Source: Kiritimatiellia bacterium
Lineage (GTDB): Bacteria; Verrucomicrobiota; Kiritimatiellia; RFP12; DVOR01
Reading direction: 5' to 3'
DNA: 5,450 bases
NCBI GenBank assembly: GCA_017548245.1
Contig: JAFYMU010000150.1
Span: 1-5,450, forward strand
The translations under genes were made by a program, and so were the position numbers. Every line of letters begins with the position of its first letter. The first letter of the stretch is position 1. This document shows, piece after piece, positions 4,126 through 5,450 of the stretch. The notes beneath the pieces are model-generated. The model had not been told where the DNA came from. It searched no databases and saw only the letters and a list, made by a program, of their open reading frames with translations.

Positions 4126-5450
4126 ATGACGTGGAAGCAATGGTTTTTGATTGGAATGGCCGCTTGGATGGGGGCGGCATGGGCTGCAACACCGTCGGTT
4201 GTGGTGGTCGAACCCCTCTGCAAGGCAACTGAAGCGTGGAACCAAGCGGGTGCGCTCAATGCTAACATTCACATGGGTAGAGGCTATCCGTGTGGGTGTG
4301 ACCCCTTGGCGTGGGGGCAAGTCTTGACCTATCATGGCTTGGTGAATGGTTTTCCAAGTGCCGATTGGGAACCGCCCAAGGTGACGCGTGATGTTGGCCT
4401 CTATTATAATTCGGTTTGGGAAATGGAAACGCGCACCACTTCTGGGAAGGGCTTTGATTGGGTGCAAGTGCGTGACCAGAAGGAAGATGTAAGCCGCTTA
4501 ATGTATGATCTTGGAGTCTTGGGGCGTACATTCTACCGTTCCGGGGGAACGAGTGGAACGGTTCAGCGTGAGGATGTTGTCTCAGTCTTTGGCTATAAGG
4601 GTAAGGGATGGTGTTATACCTTGCCTTATTACAATAATCCCACGAAGCAGGAGATGGAGGTGCAATCGGGTTGGCAGGAGTTGATTGTCCAACAAGTCCG
4701 CGCTTCGCTCCACGCGGGTGCGCCTATGGTGGTGAGTTTGCACATGGCCGCAGGTGGCCACGCGGTGGTGTGTGACGGTTATGGTTATGCCGATGATGGC
4801 ACCTTGCTCTTCCATTTCCATTATGGTTGGGGGACAGGGAGTGATACGTGGAAACCGGCCTCTTGGTGGGCCAATCCAACGATGCCCACAGGTGGAGACC
4901 GTTTTATGGTCGTGAATGTGAATGTCCATCCTGAAGATTTGGGGTGCGTTGTGGCTGGACGTGTGACGGTGGGGGATAAAGCTGTTGAGGGGGCACGGGT
5001 CACCTTGAAGGAGGGTGTCTCGTGTATAACCGATGCAACGGGTTCGTACACCTTTACAGGCCTTCCAGAGAACACCGCCTACACCTTGACAATTACGGCA
5101 GAGGGTCACGAGGAGGTGCAGAAACAGATTCGGACCGGACGTTTTGTGGACGACACGTTGCGCGGTCAAGCCCAAGATAAATGGGAGAAGGAACAAGGGA
5201 AAGAGCCCTTCCATTGGGTTCCGCTTGAGGGCGGTAATGTCATTGCTGATGTCGCACTTACCGTGCCCAACCGTTATGTCACGCCCAATGGCACGGGCGA
5301 TGGTTCCTCTTGGGCAACGGCAGCACCGTTAACACAAACCTTCTTGAATACGCTTTCGGAAGGCGCGAAAGGAACGACGGTCCGCGTGGCGGCTGGCCAT
5401 TACACCGTTCGAGAAATCCTTAGCGTGCCAGCAGGGGTTACGCTTATGGG
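4126..5450 (+). CDS. Secreted C10 (streptopain-like) peptidase with beta-helix region, partial
   Basis: The frame is open to the window edge (441 full codons) and the 3' end is missing. The ATG has CGGAGG (4111-4116) 9 nt upstream. Residues 1-20 are a signal peptide (K4, hydrophobic 6-18, cleavage after AWA at 18-20), so the product is exported by Sec. Residues about 40-265 resemble the C10 cysteine peptidases. GC58 followed by xxxAxxQVLTYH corresponds to the streptopain GCVATAxAQxMxYH active-site segment. GGH212AVVCDGYG corresponds to GGHAFVxDG with the catalytic His, and HYGWG (232-236) to the NWGWG motif. A CNA-B/carboxypeptidase-regulatory-like beta-sandwich follows (VAGRVTVGDKAVEGARVTL from 276, GSYTFTGLPENTAYTLTI at 306-323). 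From residue 383, YVTPNGTGDGSSWATA opens a pectate-lyase-like right-handed beta-helix. No long propeptide precedes C58. Peptidase activity is inferred; it may be degenerate. Confidence 0.8.
   Translation, partial: MTWKQWFLIGMAAWMGAAWAATPSVVVVEPLCKATEAWNQAGALNANIHMGRGYPCGCDPLAWGQVLTYHGLVNGFPSADWEPPKVTRDVGLYYNSVWEMETRTTSGKGFDWVQVRDQKEDVSRLMYDLGVLGRTFYRSGGTSGTVQREDVVSVFGYKGKGWCYTLPYYNNPTKQEMEVQSGWQELIVQQVRASLHAGAPMVVSLHMAAGGHAVVCDGYGYADDGTLLFHFHYGWGTGSDTWKPASWWANPTMPTGGDRFMVVNVNVHPEDLGCVVAGRVTVGDKAVEGARVTLKEGVSCITDATGSYTFTGLPENTAYTLTITAEGHEEVQKQIRTGRFVDDTLRGQAQDKWEKEQGKEPFHWVPLEGGNVIADVALTVPNRYVTPNGTGDGSSWATAAPLTQTFLNTLSEGAKGTTVRVAAGHYTVREILSVPAGVTLM

Noticed and set aside
4582..5214. 210-codon minus-strand frame opposite the peptidase gene
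   Set aside because: The plus-strand frame carries a signal peptide and conserved C10 motifs through the same bases; the minus frame is His/Thr/Arg-rich noise.

Overview
The window holds the ribosomal-protein/transcription block secE-nusG-rplK-rplA-rplJ-rplL on the plus strand (positions 2-3121). It is closed by a strong intrinsic terminator. A 430-bp non-coding stretch of short periodic repeats follows, then two non-core genes: a small multi-pass membrane protein and the 5' part of a large secreted protein that begins with a streptopain-like (C10) cysteine peptidase domain and runs off the right edge.

The organism is a bacterium. All six core genes are canonical and use good Shine-Dalgarno sequences, except rplL, which has only a purine tract. 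The core genes show strong codon bias (AAG for Lys, CTC for Leu, frequent C-ending codons). The TTCGTG-type intergenic repeats, and the secreted protein joining a C10 peptidase to a start of the type YVTPNGTGDGSSWATA (pectate-lyase-like beta-helix), resemble what I recall from gut or environmental members of the Verrucomicrobiota/Lentisphaerota/Kiritimatiellota group or the Bacteroidota. This placement is an inference from style, not from a marker comparison, and the phylum is uncertain.

Layout: secE (2-187); nusG (222-860), with a perfect 9-bp hairpin wrapped around its stop codon; a 99-nt leader; rplK (960-1385); rplA (1400-2083); rplJ (2090-2638); a 117-nt potentially structured spacer; rplL (2756-3121); terminator (3143-3177); repeat region (about 3202-3522); candidate promoter (3552-3580); membrane protein gene (3614-4030); secreted C10-type multidomain protein gene (4126 to beyond 5450).

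The core genes work together. SecE anchors the Sec translocon and NusG couples RNA polymerase to ribosomes and Rho. L11, L1, L10 and L7/L12 build the L1 and L7/L12 stalks of the 50S subunit. rpoB does not follow rplL, as it does in many bacteria: the transcript ends and unrelated genes begin. The last two genes look like accessory envelope/secretion functions. No mobile element, CRISPR array, tRNA or rRNA was seen. I found no convincing complete new system. The items most worth following up are the periodic repeat array, the rplJ-rplL spacer RNA, and the propeptide-less C10/beta-helix protein.
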